IMG/VR virus record: IMGVR_UViG_3300027963_000257
Span: 1-28,679 of that record
Reading direction: 5' to 3' (one strand)
Source: a virus
Length of the DNA stretch: 28,679 nt
Every line of letters starts with the position of its first letter. Positions within the stretch are counted from its first letter, which is position 1. The translations under genes and the position numbers were made by a program. The notes under the pieces are model-generated. The model had not been told where the DNA came from and made no database searches. It saw only the letters and a program-made list of their open reading frames with translations. Positions 1 through 6,824 of the stretch are shown piece after piece.

Positions 1-693
1 ACTTCAGTCTCAGTTGTAGCTGTTGGAGCCGGTGGTGGCTCAGCAGGGGGAGGGTCAGGCGGTGGCGGCGGGTTAGGTTACAAAAATAATATTACTGTGA
101 TCCCCGCAAATTCTTATACCGTCATTGTTGGCGCTGGACTTCTCTCCAATCAAGGTAACGGCGGGTCCTCTAGTTTCTGTACAGTCTGTGTTGTTCGTGG
201 AGGCGGTGGCACGGGCGCTACCAGCGGCGCAGCTGGCGGTGCTGGCGGTACATATACTGGTGACGGTGGCGGTAACGGTGGGGCTGGCTCAAAAGCACAG
301 TGTACTTATGGCTCTGGCGGCGGTGCTGGTGGGTACTCAGGTACTGGGGGCGCTGGCGCATTTAACGGCTCTCCATATAGCGGCGGCGGCGTACTTGGTT
401 TAGCGGGTTCTGGCGGCGGTGGAGGCGGCGGTTCTTCAGGCACCGTCTGCTATTTTGATGGTGGCGGCGGCGGCGGTGTTGGTCTGTTTGGCCAAGGAGC
501 TAACGGCGCTGCTCGTGGCGGTGGTGGTTCTGGCGGTGCAAACGGACGTGCTTGTAATGGCGCGGGCGGTAATTTTGGTGGTGGCGCTGGCGGTTATGGC
601 GGAGCTAATAGGTCAAGCGGTAGTGGAGCAGTTCGTATTATCTGGCCCGGAAATGCCCGTAGTTTCCCATCAACGTGCGCAGGCACACCTTAA
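1..693 (+). CDS. Glycine-rich tail fibre / adhesin protein (5' partial)
   Basis: The reading frame is open from base 1 with no stop, so the start lies upstream; the GTG at 97 is internal. The visible 230 residues are dominated by Gly, Ala and Ser, with several runs of six or seven glycines. Four Cys clusters (CTVC, CTYG, GTVC, ACNG) are spaced through it. It ends in a conserved-looking tail, SGSGAVRIIWPG, followed by a short Pro/Ser stretch. Glycine-rich domains of this kind are known at the distal end of phage tail fibres; the gp38 adhesin of phage S16 folds as stacked polyglycine-II helices with variable loops that bind the receptor. By analogy this is a host-recognition tip, with the non-glycine stretches as loops. 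A fibre-associated gene follows 15 bases later. The N-terminal attachment domain is not in the window, so the assignment to a fibre is inference from composition and position. Confidence 0.7.
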   Translation, partial: TSVSVVAVGAGGGSAGGGSGGGGGLGYKNNITVIPANSYTVIVGAGLLSNQGNGGSSSFCTVCVVRGGGGTGATSGAAGGAGGTYTGDGGGNGGAGSKAQCTYGSGGGAGGYSGTGGAGAFNGSPYSGGGVLGLAGSGGGGGGGSSGTVCYFDGGGGGGVGLFGQGANGAARGGGGSGGANGRACNGAGGNFGGGAGGYGGANRSSGSGAVRIIWPGNARSFPSTCAGTP

Positions 694-708
694 TTTTTAG
701 GAGAGATT

Positions 709-1197
709 ATGAATTTGTATATTGAAACAGAAAACGGCGTAACAAAAAATCACCCTGCGTTTGAGGACAACCTCATTCAAGCATTTGGCGTAATCCCAGC
801 ACGTTGGGAGCCATTTACTCGTGTTGATCGCCCTACGCCCAACGTTTACCAAACAATGGACTCCGATGAACCTGTATATACAAAAGTAAATGGCGTGTGG
901 ACTGACGTATGGTCGGTGCGTGAAATGACTACGGAGGAGAAAACAGCTAAACAGCAAGCAACTCGCGATGCATTTAATACTCGCCCACAAGCTGAAAATT
1001 GGTCAGCTTGGACGCTAGATGAGGCTACTTGCACAATGGTTCCGCCAATCCCCCGCCCCGCCGTAGACGAGGCAAAAATTGCCGCCGGTATCATGACCGT
1101 CTGGTGCGGCGCGGATGCAAATTGGAAAGACACGCCAGCGCGTCCAGAAGGTGAATACAAGTTTGACTTTATCGCATGGGCTTGGATAGCCGCATGA
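709..1197 (+). CDS. Conserved phage protein, possibly tail-fibre associated
   Basis: 162 residues, beginning at an ATG with a good Shine-Dalgarno (AGGAGAG, 8-10 bases upstream). Two halves can be seen. Residues about 1-95 contain a module around NGVWTDVWSVREM followed by a charged helix (TTEEKTAKQQATRDAF). Residues about 96-162 form a Trp/Pro-rich module with WSAWTLDEATC, PPIPRP and a C-terminal FDFIAWAWIAA. Similar Trp-rich modules occur in small proteins encoded beside tail fibres in aquatic phages, where the function is not established. It sits directly after the glycine-rich fibre and overlaps the next gene by ATGA, so the two are probably translationally coupled. A role in fibre folding or as a fibre cap is inference; no catalytic motif is visible. 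Confidence 0.7.
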   Translation: MNLYIETENGVTKNHPAFEDNLIQAFGVIPARWEPFTRVDRPTPNVYQTMDSDEPVYTKVNGVWTDVWSVREMTTEEKTAKQQATRDAFNTRPQAENWSAWTLDEATCTMVPPIPRPAVDEAKIAAGIMTVWCGADANWKDTPARPEGEYKFDFIAWAWIAA

Positions 1198-1907
1198 GCA
1201 AAGTAACAAAAAAGCCAAAACAAAAAGTATGCAAAGCCGCTGAGTCAGTAGCCGAAGTTGTACTTCAAACGCAACTTCAAGTTGCACACCACTTTCCATG
1301 CCCAATCTATTTAATTGAACGCCCTGACTTTTTAGAAGCGGTTAAAACTGTCTCTGAAGAGGGTTTGGCTGAAGCCCGTAAGACGCAATCGCTTAACGAG
1401 ATCTACCCCCTCTACATGACGGGCAATTATTTTGGCGACCCACGCATGGCTAAGTTTTCCGAGTTTGTAGGCGCAACTGCTTGGAACATCTTAAATGAGC
1501 AGGGCTATGACATGCAAGACAAGGCCGTGCAGTTTACAGAAATGTGGACACAAGAGCATCACAAACATTCTGCAATGGACGCTCACGTTCATGGCTTTGG
1601 TTCACAGATCGTGGGCTTCTACTTCCTTGAAACCCCAGAAGACGGCTCTCGCGTAGTGTTTCACGACCCTCGCGCAGCCAAGGTGCAGATTGATTTACCT
1701 GAGCAAGACATGGGTATGGCGACCCCTGCCAGCAAGATGATTAACTTTACACCCAAGCCCGGCATGATGATCTTTGCCAATTCATGGTTGTCTCATTCAT
1801 TTACACGCCATGCAGCGGATAAGCCAATCAAGTTTGTACACTTTAACTTGACCGTGATTCACCAGCCACAAACTTGCGCGGTTCCGCCAGCGGCTGAGAT
1901 TGTATGA
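1194..1907 (+). CDS. 2OG-Fe(II) oxygenase-like protein
   Basis: 237 residues from the ATG at 1194, which overlaps the preceding stop as ATGA; an upstream ATG at 1176 would force a longer overlap and is less likely. The C-terminal half matches the layout of the 2OG-Fe(II) oxygenase group common in aquatic phages (PF13759-like). It has a His-rich metal segment (D129, H131, H133), a strand reading IVGFYFLETP, FHDPR at 156-160, and PKPGMMIFANSW leading to the distal His, H201. A basic stretch (KPIKFVHFNLTV) follows, where the 2OG carboxylate is normally held. Family members hydroxylate protein or small-molecule substrates using 2-oxoglutarate and oxygen. The substrate here is unknown. Residues 1-110 are less recognisable. 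The motif match is by eye, so the family call is likely but not proven. Confidence 0.7.
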   Translation: MSKVTKKPKQKVCKAAESVAEVVLQTQLQVAHHFPCPIYLIERPDFLEAVKTVSEEGLAEARKTQSLNEIYPLYMTGNYFGDPRMAKFSEFVGATAWNILNEQGYDMQDKAVQFTEMWTQEHHKHSAMDAHVHGFGSQIVGFYFLETPEDGSRVVFHDPRAAKVQIDLPEQDMGMATPASKMINFTPKPGMMIFANSWLSHSFTRHAADKPIKFVHFNLTVIHQPQTCAVPPAAEIV

Positions 1908-2152
1908 ACACATACCAGATTCGGTTCAACAAATCGAGAGGCCAAGCAGGGCGCGGTTCAATGGATCACGTCTGGCGCGTTTTTGAAAACGGCAAAGAGT
2001 TTCTGTTTAAGAACATTGACATTACGACCCCGATCAAAAGCGAGAAAGACGCTAACGGCGTGGACTACAACATTGTGTGTCAAGGTTTCTTGTCTATTGA
2101 CCGGGAGACTTCAACTGCTTGTATTACTGCGGATGTAATGGCAGAAGTCTAA
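1904..2152 (+). CDS. Conserved small protein of unknown function
   Basis: 82 residues. The start overlaps the previous stop as ATGA, and coupling probably drives its translation because no strong Shine-Dalgarno is visible. The N-terminus is basic (NTYQIRFNKSRGQAGRGS), followed by DHVWRVFENGKEFLFKN, then alternating strand-like segments ending in FLSIDRETSTACITADV. It looks like a small all-beta or alpha/beta soluble protein with no signal peptide, membrane segment or catalytic motif. It lies between the oxygenase-like gene and the lysis cassette. I do not recognise a family with a known function. Confidence 0.75.
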   Translation: MNTYQIRFNKSRGQAGRGSMDHVWRVFENGKEFLFKNIDITTPIKSEKDANGVDYNIVCQGFLSIDRETSTACITADVMAEV

Positions 2153-2153
2153 T

Positions 2154-2822
2154 GTGGACCCTCTCAGCATCCTCTTTGCAGCTAACGCTTGCGTTGCCGC
2201 CATTAAGCAGGGGTGCAAACTCTACAAAGACGCTAAAACGTCTTTCATGGAGATCAAGAAGACTGTTGATGAGGTGGCTTCAGATGTCAAGGCAGTCAGA
2301 GGATTCTGGGCAAAGCTCTTCGGAACAGCGCCCGCCTCAAGCCCCAAGCCTGTGGCGAAAAAGAAGGAAGCCTACGTTGCCGTTGACGAAACCCAAGTCA
2401 TGGCGGATATCGTTACTCAGCTTTCAGCGTTCTTTAAGCTACAAGAGCAGCTTGCCGAGCACATAAGGGAAGAGGAAGAGAAGAGTAAAACTGTCTACGA
2501 CCCCGACGCTAACCTGATGGAAGCCGCCCTGAAGCGGGTAATGGCTCAAGACCAGATGGCACTGTTGGAGACGGAGATCAGAGAGGCAATGGTGTATGGC
2601 GCACCTAAAGAAATGGGGGCTTTGTACTCAAAAGTGTTTGATATGCGGGATGTCATCAAGATAGAGCAGGACAGGGCAAGGAAGAAACGGGATGATGAGT
2701 CATGGCAACGCAAAGAGGAGGAGCGGCTCCTAAAAGAAAGGCAGGCATACCTGCTGGCGACTATCCTATTCCTCCTGTATATGTGGTTGCTCCTCGGCCT
2801 CTTGTACAGGATTGGGAGATAG
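2154..2822 (+). CDS. Membrane-anchored protein of unknown function at the head of the lysis cassette
   Basis: 222 residues from a GTG placed one base after the preceding TAA. No in-frame ATG gives the N-terminal hydrophobic helix, so GTG is preferred. Residues 5-20 are hydrophobic with Cys (LSILFAANACVAAIKQGC). The middle is a long charged helical region rich in Lys and Glu, with a likely coiled coil at about 100-120 and 175-195. A clear transmembrane segment lies at about 199-217 (LLATILFLLYMWLLLGLLY), leaving a short basic tail. It heads a run of small membrane-type genes ending in holin and endolysin. A lysis or membrane-remodelling role is inferred from position; the family has no established function that I know of. 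Confidence 0.65.
   Translation: MDPLSILFAANACVAAIKQGCKLYKDAKTSFMEIKKTVDEVASDVKAVRGFWAKLFGTAPASSPKPVAKKKEAYVAVDETQVMADIVTQLSAFFKLQEQLAEHIREEEEKSKTVYDPDANLMEAALKRVMAQDQMALLETEIREAMVYGAPKEMGALYSKVFDMRDVIKIEQDRARKKRDDESWQRKEEERLLKERQAYLLATILFLLYMWLLLGLLYRIGR
2814..2818 (+). promoter_or_regulatory. Shine-Dalgarno deciding the start at GTG 2825
   Basis: GGGAG lies six bases before the GTG at 2825. It supports that codon over the ATG at 2702, which would overlap the preceding gene by 121 bases. Confidence 0.5.
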
Positions 2823-2824
2823 TT

Positions 2825-2989
2825 GTGGGCTGGATTGCCGCTTGTTTGCTTGTAGTCATGCTGCTTCCGCTCCTTGGGATGTTGTACTTGGATGTGCTGG
2901 AAACAAAGCACGAGGCCAAACAGCAGATTGAAAAGATGGAGAAGCTCAGGCGGCAAGTTGAGCAAAAGGAACGTGAGGATAAGAAATGA
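2825..2989 (+). CDS. Small membrane protein with C-terminal coiled coil, Rz-like (possible i-spanin)
   Basis: 54 residues when started at GTG 2825, directly behind GGGAG. The ATG at 2702 in the same frame adds 41 residues that are Pro/Gly-rich and lie over the preceding gene, so they look like out-of-frame sequence. One transmembrane helix spans about residues 3-23 (WIAACLLVVMLLPLLGMLYL). It is followed by a strongly charged helix from E26 to the end (ETKHEAKQQIEKMEKLRRQV). Signal anchor plus coiled coil is the architecture of inner-membrane spanins such as lambda Rz, which bridge the envelope in Gram-negative lysis, although this one is short. It sits two genes before the holin, which fits. 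No clear lipoprotein o-spanin partner is visible. Confidence 0.55.
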   Translation: MGWIAACLLVVMLLPLLGMLYLDVLETKHEAKQQIEKMEKLRRQVEQKEREDKK

Positions 2990-3210
2990 TGATTTATATC
3001 CCCGTGCTGTATATTTGCATTGGACTGGATTGTGCATTTTTTCAGTCAGAGATTTACACGCTAAACGAGCAAAAGTGCGAGCAAGAAATTGCACAACAGA
3101 AAAGTGAACTTATTAAGCAAGGCAGAACGGTTGAAGCAATTTGTGTAGATGTAAAAATTAACTTGGAGAAAAAATCAGATGTTACCTATCGTAGCCTCCC
3201 TCCTCGGTAG
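2986..3210 (+). CDS. Small three-Cys protein with N-terminal hydrophobic helix, lysis region
   Basis: 74 residues. The start overlaps the previous stop as ATGA, with GAGGA six bases upstream. Residues 1-13 are hydrophobic (MMIYIPVLYICIG), followed by LDCAFFQSEIYT, then EQKCEQEIAQQKSELIKQ and AICVDVKI. Three cysteines after the hydrophobic segment (DC, KC, IC) suggest a small domain stabilised by disulfides outside the cytoplasm. Short proteins with this Cys spacing recur beside holins in aquatic phages, without a known function. The last 32 bases overlap the holin gene. It is not a convincing lipoprotein because no lipobox precedes a Cys. An envelope role in lysis or superinfection exclusion is possible. 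Confidence 0.55.
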   Translation: MMIYIPVLYICIGLDCAFFQSEIYTLNEQKCEQEIAQQKSELIKQGRTVEAICVDVKINLEKKSDVTYRSLPPR

Positions 3211-3691
3211 CCTAGCCCAAAACGGGCTTACGCTGCTATCTAGCGCAATCCAAGCCAAGGGCAAGGAAGTGGTAGAGAACACACTTGGCGTAAAGATTCC
3301 CGACAACCCAACCGCAGAAGACGTCAGCAACCTGCGCCAGCTTCAGTTTGAGCATGAAGAAAAGCTCCTTGAACTGGGTATTGAGAAAGCCAAGCTGGAG
3401 TTAGCTGAGCTAGAAATGTTTGCCAAAGCCGCACAGAACGAGGACGACAACGTCACAGATCGCTGGAAGTCTGACATGAACAGCGATTCTTGGCTGTCCA
3501 AGAACATTCGCCCCATGAGCCTAATTGCCATTTTTCTAGGCTACTTCTTGTTTGCGATGATGTCTGCCTATGGGTACAACGCCAACGAGTCCTATGTCAC
3601 CTTGCTGGGTAACTGGGGGATGCTGATAATGGGTGCATACTTTGGCGGCAGAACCATTGAGAAACTAGCAGACATGAAAGGCAAAAAATGA
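3179..3691 (+). CDS. Holin, 3TM gene-transfer-agent type (PF11351-like)
   Basis: 170 residues with GGAGAA about ten bases before the ATG. The N-terminus is a hydrophobic amphipathic stretch (LPIVASLLGSLAQNGLTLLS). A long acidic helix follows (residues about 45-90), then the family signature DRWKSDMNSDSWLSKNIRP. Two transmembrane helices lie at about 112-132 and 138-155, with a GGRTIEKL turn at the end. This layout matches the holin-of-three-TMs family first described for gene transfer agent release. Holins form membrane lesions that free the endolysin at a set time. The endolysin gene begins inside the last codon region (ATGA overlap), which strongly supports the call. Confidence 0.8.
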   Translation: MLPIVASLLGSLAQNGLTLLSSAIQAKGKEVVENTLGVKIPDNPTAEDVSNLRQLQFEHEEKLLELGIEKAKLELAELEMFAKAAQNEDDNVTDRWKSDMNSDSWLSKNIRPMSLIAIFLGYFLFAMMSAYGYNANESYVTLLGNWGMLIMGAYFGGRTIEKLADMKGKK

Positions 3692-4029
3692 GTTTAAGCA
3701 CCGAACAAGCTGCGTTTTTGCTGGACATGTGTAAACTAATCCAGTACGCTACAGACCAAGGATTCGTGGTGACTGGCGGGGAACTGGCTCGTACGCCCGA
3801 ACAGCAAGCCATTTATTTTAAGACGGGGCGTTCCAAGACTATGAATTCCATCCATCTGAAGCGCTGTGCCATAGATTTGAATTTTTTCAAGGATGGAAAA
3901 ATTATTTGGGACAAGGCAATCCTTGCCCCTTTAGGTGCGTATTGGGAGTCCCTGTATCACAAGAACCGTTGGGGTGGCAACTTCAAGTCTTTGGTAGATT
4001 GTCCCCACTTTGAACGCAACGTTGGTTAA
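3688..4029 (+). CDS. Endolysin, M15 family zinc peptidase (L-alanyl-D-glutamate or D,D-peptidase)
   Basis: 113 residues, overlapping the holin stop as ATGA. The M15/VanY zinc site is visible: S54-I-H56 and the RCAIDLNF segment with D63 supply two ligands. D104-C-P-H107 supplies the catalytic Asp and third ligand, with the same D-x-x-H spacing as the phage T5 endolysin. The N-terminal GGELARTPEQQAIY is also typical. Members cleave peptide stems of peptidoglycan. There is no signal peptide, so it should need the holin to reach the cell wall. The length is normal for single-domain phage M15 endolysins, and no cell-wall binding domain is present, consistent with a Gram-negative host. Confidence 0.88.
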   Translation: MSLSTEQAAFLLDMCKLIQYATDQGFVVTGGELARTPEQQAIYFKTGRSKTMNSIHLKRCAIDLNFFKDGKIIWDKAILAPLGAYWESLYHKNRWGGNFKSLVDCPHFERNVG

Positions 4030-4031
4030 AA

Positions 4032-6143
4032 ATGCCACTTTCCAAGATCCTATTTAAACCGGGTGTTAACAAAGAAAACACACGATACACCACCGAAGGG
4101 GGTTGGTACGAAGCCGACAAGGTGCGTTTTCGTCAAGGCAATCCTGAAGTTGTTGGCGGGTGGGAGCCTTACTCTGCGGCTACGTACCAAGGCGTATGTC
4201 GTTCATTGTGGAATTGGGTAACGCTTGGTGGCAATAATCTACTTGGCGTTGGCACAAACCTCAAGTTCTATATCAATCAAGGCGGTCTCTACTACGACAT
4301 CACGCCAATCCGTGCGTCTTCTACGATCAACAACAACCCGTTTGTAGCTACAAATGGCTCCACCACAATCACAGTAACAGATACAAATCATGGTGCGCTG
4401 ACAGGAGATTTTGTTACGTTTAGTGGCGCTGTTAGCCTTGGCGGGAATATTACGGCTACGGTATTAAATGCGCAGTATCAAGTCACAGTCCTCACTGCAA
4501 ACACATACACATTTACAGCAACAGCTACGGCAAATGCAACGGATGCTTCTGGTTCTCCCGGCGGCGGTGCTTCTGTTGTAGCTACATACCAAATCGGTGT
4601 TGGCCCTGCCATTCCTACCCCTCTTGTAGGTTGGGGCGCTGGTAGTTGGGGTCAGTCGGCTACAACATGGGGCAATGGCGGGACATCTACGTCAGCACTT
4701 CGTTTGTGGAACCAAATTAATTACGGACAAGACTTGGTCTACGGCCCCCGCACCGGCGGTATTTACTACTGGAGTGCAACTGGCACTGTAACTACCCGTG
4801 GTGTATTACTAAATACGCTTGGCGGCACAGTATCTTTTACAAATGCTTCTCCTACAGTTGTTACTGCAACTGTTCTTTATACCGAAGGTGCTGCGCTTCA
4901 ATTCTCTGGCGGCTCGTTGCCAACTGGCGTGTCTGCGGCAACTACGTACTATGTATTCCAAGTTAGTGGACTTACATTTAACTTAGTAGATGTTTCAGGT
5001 AACGTAATCAATACATCTAGTTCAGGCACAGGCACAGTATCTTTAATTGTGGATGTGCCTACAGTTCAGAACAACATTACGTCGTCTGACACCTCACGTT
5101 TTATAATTGCGTTTGGGTGTAATGACTACGGCTCAATCGTGCTAGACCCCATGTTAATTCGCTGGTCAGCGCAAGACGATATCTATAACTGGACACCGTC
5201 AATTACAAACCAAGCGGGTAGCATTCGTATATCTCATGGCTCAGAAATTGTAGGTATTGTGCAAACTCGTCAAGAGATTGTGGTGTTTACCGACTCGGCT
5301 ATATATTCACTTCAGTATCTTGGCCCTCCTTACGTTTGGGTTCCGCAGCTTCTTGGTGACAACATATCTATCATGAGCCCTAACGCGGCTGTGATTGCTT
5401 CGGGTGTTGTGTACTGGATGGGAGTAGATAAGTTTTACCAATACGATGGTCGGGTAAATACTTTATCTTGCGATCTACGCCGCCATGTGTTTGGTGACCT
5501 TAACCAAGAACAAGCACTACAAGTGTTTGCGGGAACAAGCGAAGGTTTCAATGAGGTCTGGTGGTTCTACTGTTCGGCTGGTAGTACTGCGGTGGACAGA
5601 TACGTTATCTTTAACTATGAAGAAAAAATTTGGTACTACGGCACTATGTCACGCACAGCTTGGCTTGACTCTGGGTTACAGGATGTTCCTATCGCGGCAA
5701 ATTACACCACGGCTACGCTCACGGGTAACTTGATTAACCATGAGACAGGTTTAAATGACAACACAACCGGCACTGCTGTTGCAATTGATGCTTACATTAG
5801 TTCGTCTGAGTTTGATATTGGTGACGGTCATAACTTTGGTTTTGTGTGGCGCGTCTTACCTGATTTAAGTTTTGATAATGCCACTAACAGTCCTGCCGCC
5901 GTTGCCCCACAGGTAACCATGACACTGTACGGCCTGACCAACTCGGGCTCTGGGGTTACAAACAGTGCTAACGGCACTGTTGTGAAGGGTAGTACATACG
6001 TCATTACCGAAGAGTTTACGGGGCAAATCTATACCCGTATGCGAGGTCGCCAGATGATCTTTAAGATTAGCTCAAACCAAGTTAATACAACATGGCAACT
6101 AGGCGCACCACGAATTGACATCCGTCCTGACGGCAGACGCTAA
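4032..6143 (+). CDS. Tail hub / DNA stabilisation-like protein (P22 gp10-like)
   Basis: 703 residues; the start lies two bases after the endolysin stop with only a weak Shine-Dalgarno. The N-terminus reads LSKILFKPGVNKENTRY and then GGWYEADKVRFRQGNPE, a signature of a widespread phage virion family. Later segments (GIVQTRQEIVVFTDSAIYSL, ASGVVYWMGVDKFYQYDGRV, and a C-terminal RGRQMIFKISSN before a final strand) follow the beta-propeller order of P22 gp10, a plug and hub protein between portal and tail needle. Two inserted modules (about residues 96-189 and 263-343) share a pattern of GD/GAxxxFSG, then YxV and T-Y/L-TF-x-L. They could be exposed beta-sandwich decorations. The gp10 relation is my inference from motif order; virion origin is well supported by position. 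Confidence 0.7.
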   Translation: MPLSKILFKPGVNKENTRYTTEGGWYEADKVRFRQGNPEVVGGWEPYSAATYQGVCRSLWNWVTLGGNNLLGVGTNLKFYINQGGLYYDITPIRASSTINNNPFVATNGSTTITVTDTNHGALTGDFVTFSGAVSLGGNITATVLNAQYQVTVLTANTYTFTATATANATDASGSPGGGASVVATYQIGVGPAIPTPLVGWGAGSWGQSATTWGNGGTSTSALRLWNQINYGQDLVYGPRTGGIYYWSATGTVTTRGVLLNTLGGTVSFTNASPTVVTATVLYTEGAALQFSGGSLPTGVSAATTYYVFQVSGLTFNLVDVSGNVINTSSSGTGTVSLIVDVPTVQNNITSSDTSRFIIAFGCNDYGSIVLDPMLIRWSAQDDIYNWTPSITNQAGSIRISHGSEIVGIVQTRQEIVVFTDSAIYSLQYLGPPYVWVPQLLGDNISIMSPNAAVIASGVVYWMGVDKFYQYDGRVNTLSCDLRRHVFGDLNQEQALQVFAGTSEGFNEVWWFYCSAGSTAVDRYVIFNYEEKIWYYGTMSRTAWLDSGLQDVPIAANYTTATLTGNLINHETGLNDNTTGTAVAIDAYISSSEFDIGDGHNFGFVWRVLPDLSFDNATNSPAAVAPQVTMTLYGLTNSGSGVTNSANGTVVKGSTYVITEEFTGQIYTRMRGRQMIFKISSNQVNTTWQLGAPRIDIRPDGRR

Positions 6144-6790
6144 TGTCTTCTAAGAACCGCGTCTTTATCCCAGCCCCACCCAGCTTACCATTGGCTACGG
6201 ATCAGTACGAACGCCGCTATCAAGACCAATTTACCAATATTTTGCGTTTGTACTTCAACCAACTACAGAATTCGCTTGGAGAATTGTTTGGCACTAGTGG
6301 GGGGAAATACATTGCTTTTCCTTATGGGGCGTTTTCTGACTTTACAGACCAAACAACCACAATTAACACGGCAACCCTGATGGGGCTGTCTGTGACGGAT
6401 TTCTCTAACGAAGTGTCGTTGCAAACAGGATCAAAGATAACGGTAGCTAACGCCGGTGTATACAACCTACAGTTCAGTGTACAGCTTCAAAACTTGGATA
6501 ACGCGCCTCAAGATGTTTTTATTTGGTTAAAACAAAACGGCACGGACATTACAGGCTCCACAGGTAAAGTTGGTTTGCCTGCTCGTAAAAACCCGGGCGA
6601 TCCGTTCCATGACATTAAAGGCTGGAACTACTTTTTATCTATGAACGCCAATGACTACGTTCAAATCTACTGGTCAACAACCGATGTGGATGTGACCATA
6701 CAAACCTACGCGGCTTCTGGCACGCCTACTAAACCATCAACCGCCTCTGTCGTAGCCACACTTTCATTTGTGTCTGCGCTCTCAGCATGA
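6143..6790 (+). CDS. C1q-like tail fibre / knob protein
   Basis: 215 residues. The ATG shares its A with the previous stop (TAATG), implying coupled translation. Residues 1-55 carry a short helical segment (QYERRYQDQFTNILRLYFNQ) that probably trimerises or docks the protein. From about residue 58 to the end there is a C1q/TNF-like jelly-roll pattern: FPYGAFSDFTDQTTTINTAT, SKITVANAGVYNLQFSVQLQ, DVFIWLKQNGTDITGSTG, GWNYFLSMNANDYVQIYWST and a final ASVVATLSFVS strand. C1q-like heads occur at the tips of phage fibres and spikes and form trimers that bind receptors. Coupling to the hub-like gene suggests a structural partnership. Receptor and exact position in the virion are unknown. Confidence 0.8.
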   Translation: MSSKNRVFIPAPPSLPLATDQYERRYQDQFTNILRLYFNQLQNSLGELFGTSGGKYIAFPYGAFSDFTDQTTTINTATLMGLSVTDFSNEVSLQTGSKITVANAGVYNLQFSVQLQNLDNAPQDVFIWLKQNGTDITGSTGKVGLPARKNPGDPFHDIKGWNYFLSMNANDYVQIYWSTTDVDVTIQTYAASGTPTKPSTASVVATLSFVSALSA

Positions 6791-6812
6791 TAATATTAAC
6801 CACCCCCCATCT

Positions 6813-6819
6813 AAAGAGG
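6813..6819 (+). promoter_or_regulatory. Shine-Dalgarno deciding the start at ATG 6825
   Basis: AAAGAGG sits five bases before ATG 6825, favouring it over the in-frame ATG at 6768, which lies inside the preceding gene. This is one of the few gaps between plus-strand genes (34 bases, AT-rich, containing TAATATTA). Confidence 0.55.
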
Positions 6820-6824
6820 CAAAA

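Noticed and set aside
846-1223. Minus-strand open frame of 125 codons across the fibre-associated gene
   Set aside because: It is antisense to a well-supported gene with Shine-Dalgarno and overlap coupling, and its translation has no coherent domain.
2702-2824. Longer start for the coiled-coil membrane protein
   Set aside because: It would overlap the preceding gene by 121 bases and add only Pro/Gly-rich sequence; GTG 2825 has GGGAG at ideal distance.
2546-3094. Minus-strand open frame of 182 codons with a Leu/Phe-rich stretch under the lysis genes
   Set aside because: It is the complement of plus-strand membrane and coiled-coil coding sequence; the hydrophobicity follows from Lys/Glu codons read backwards.
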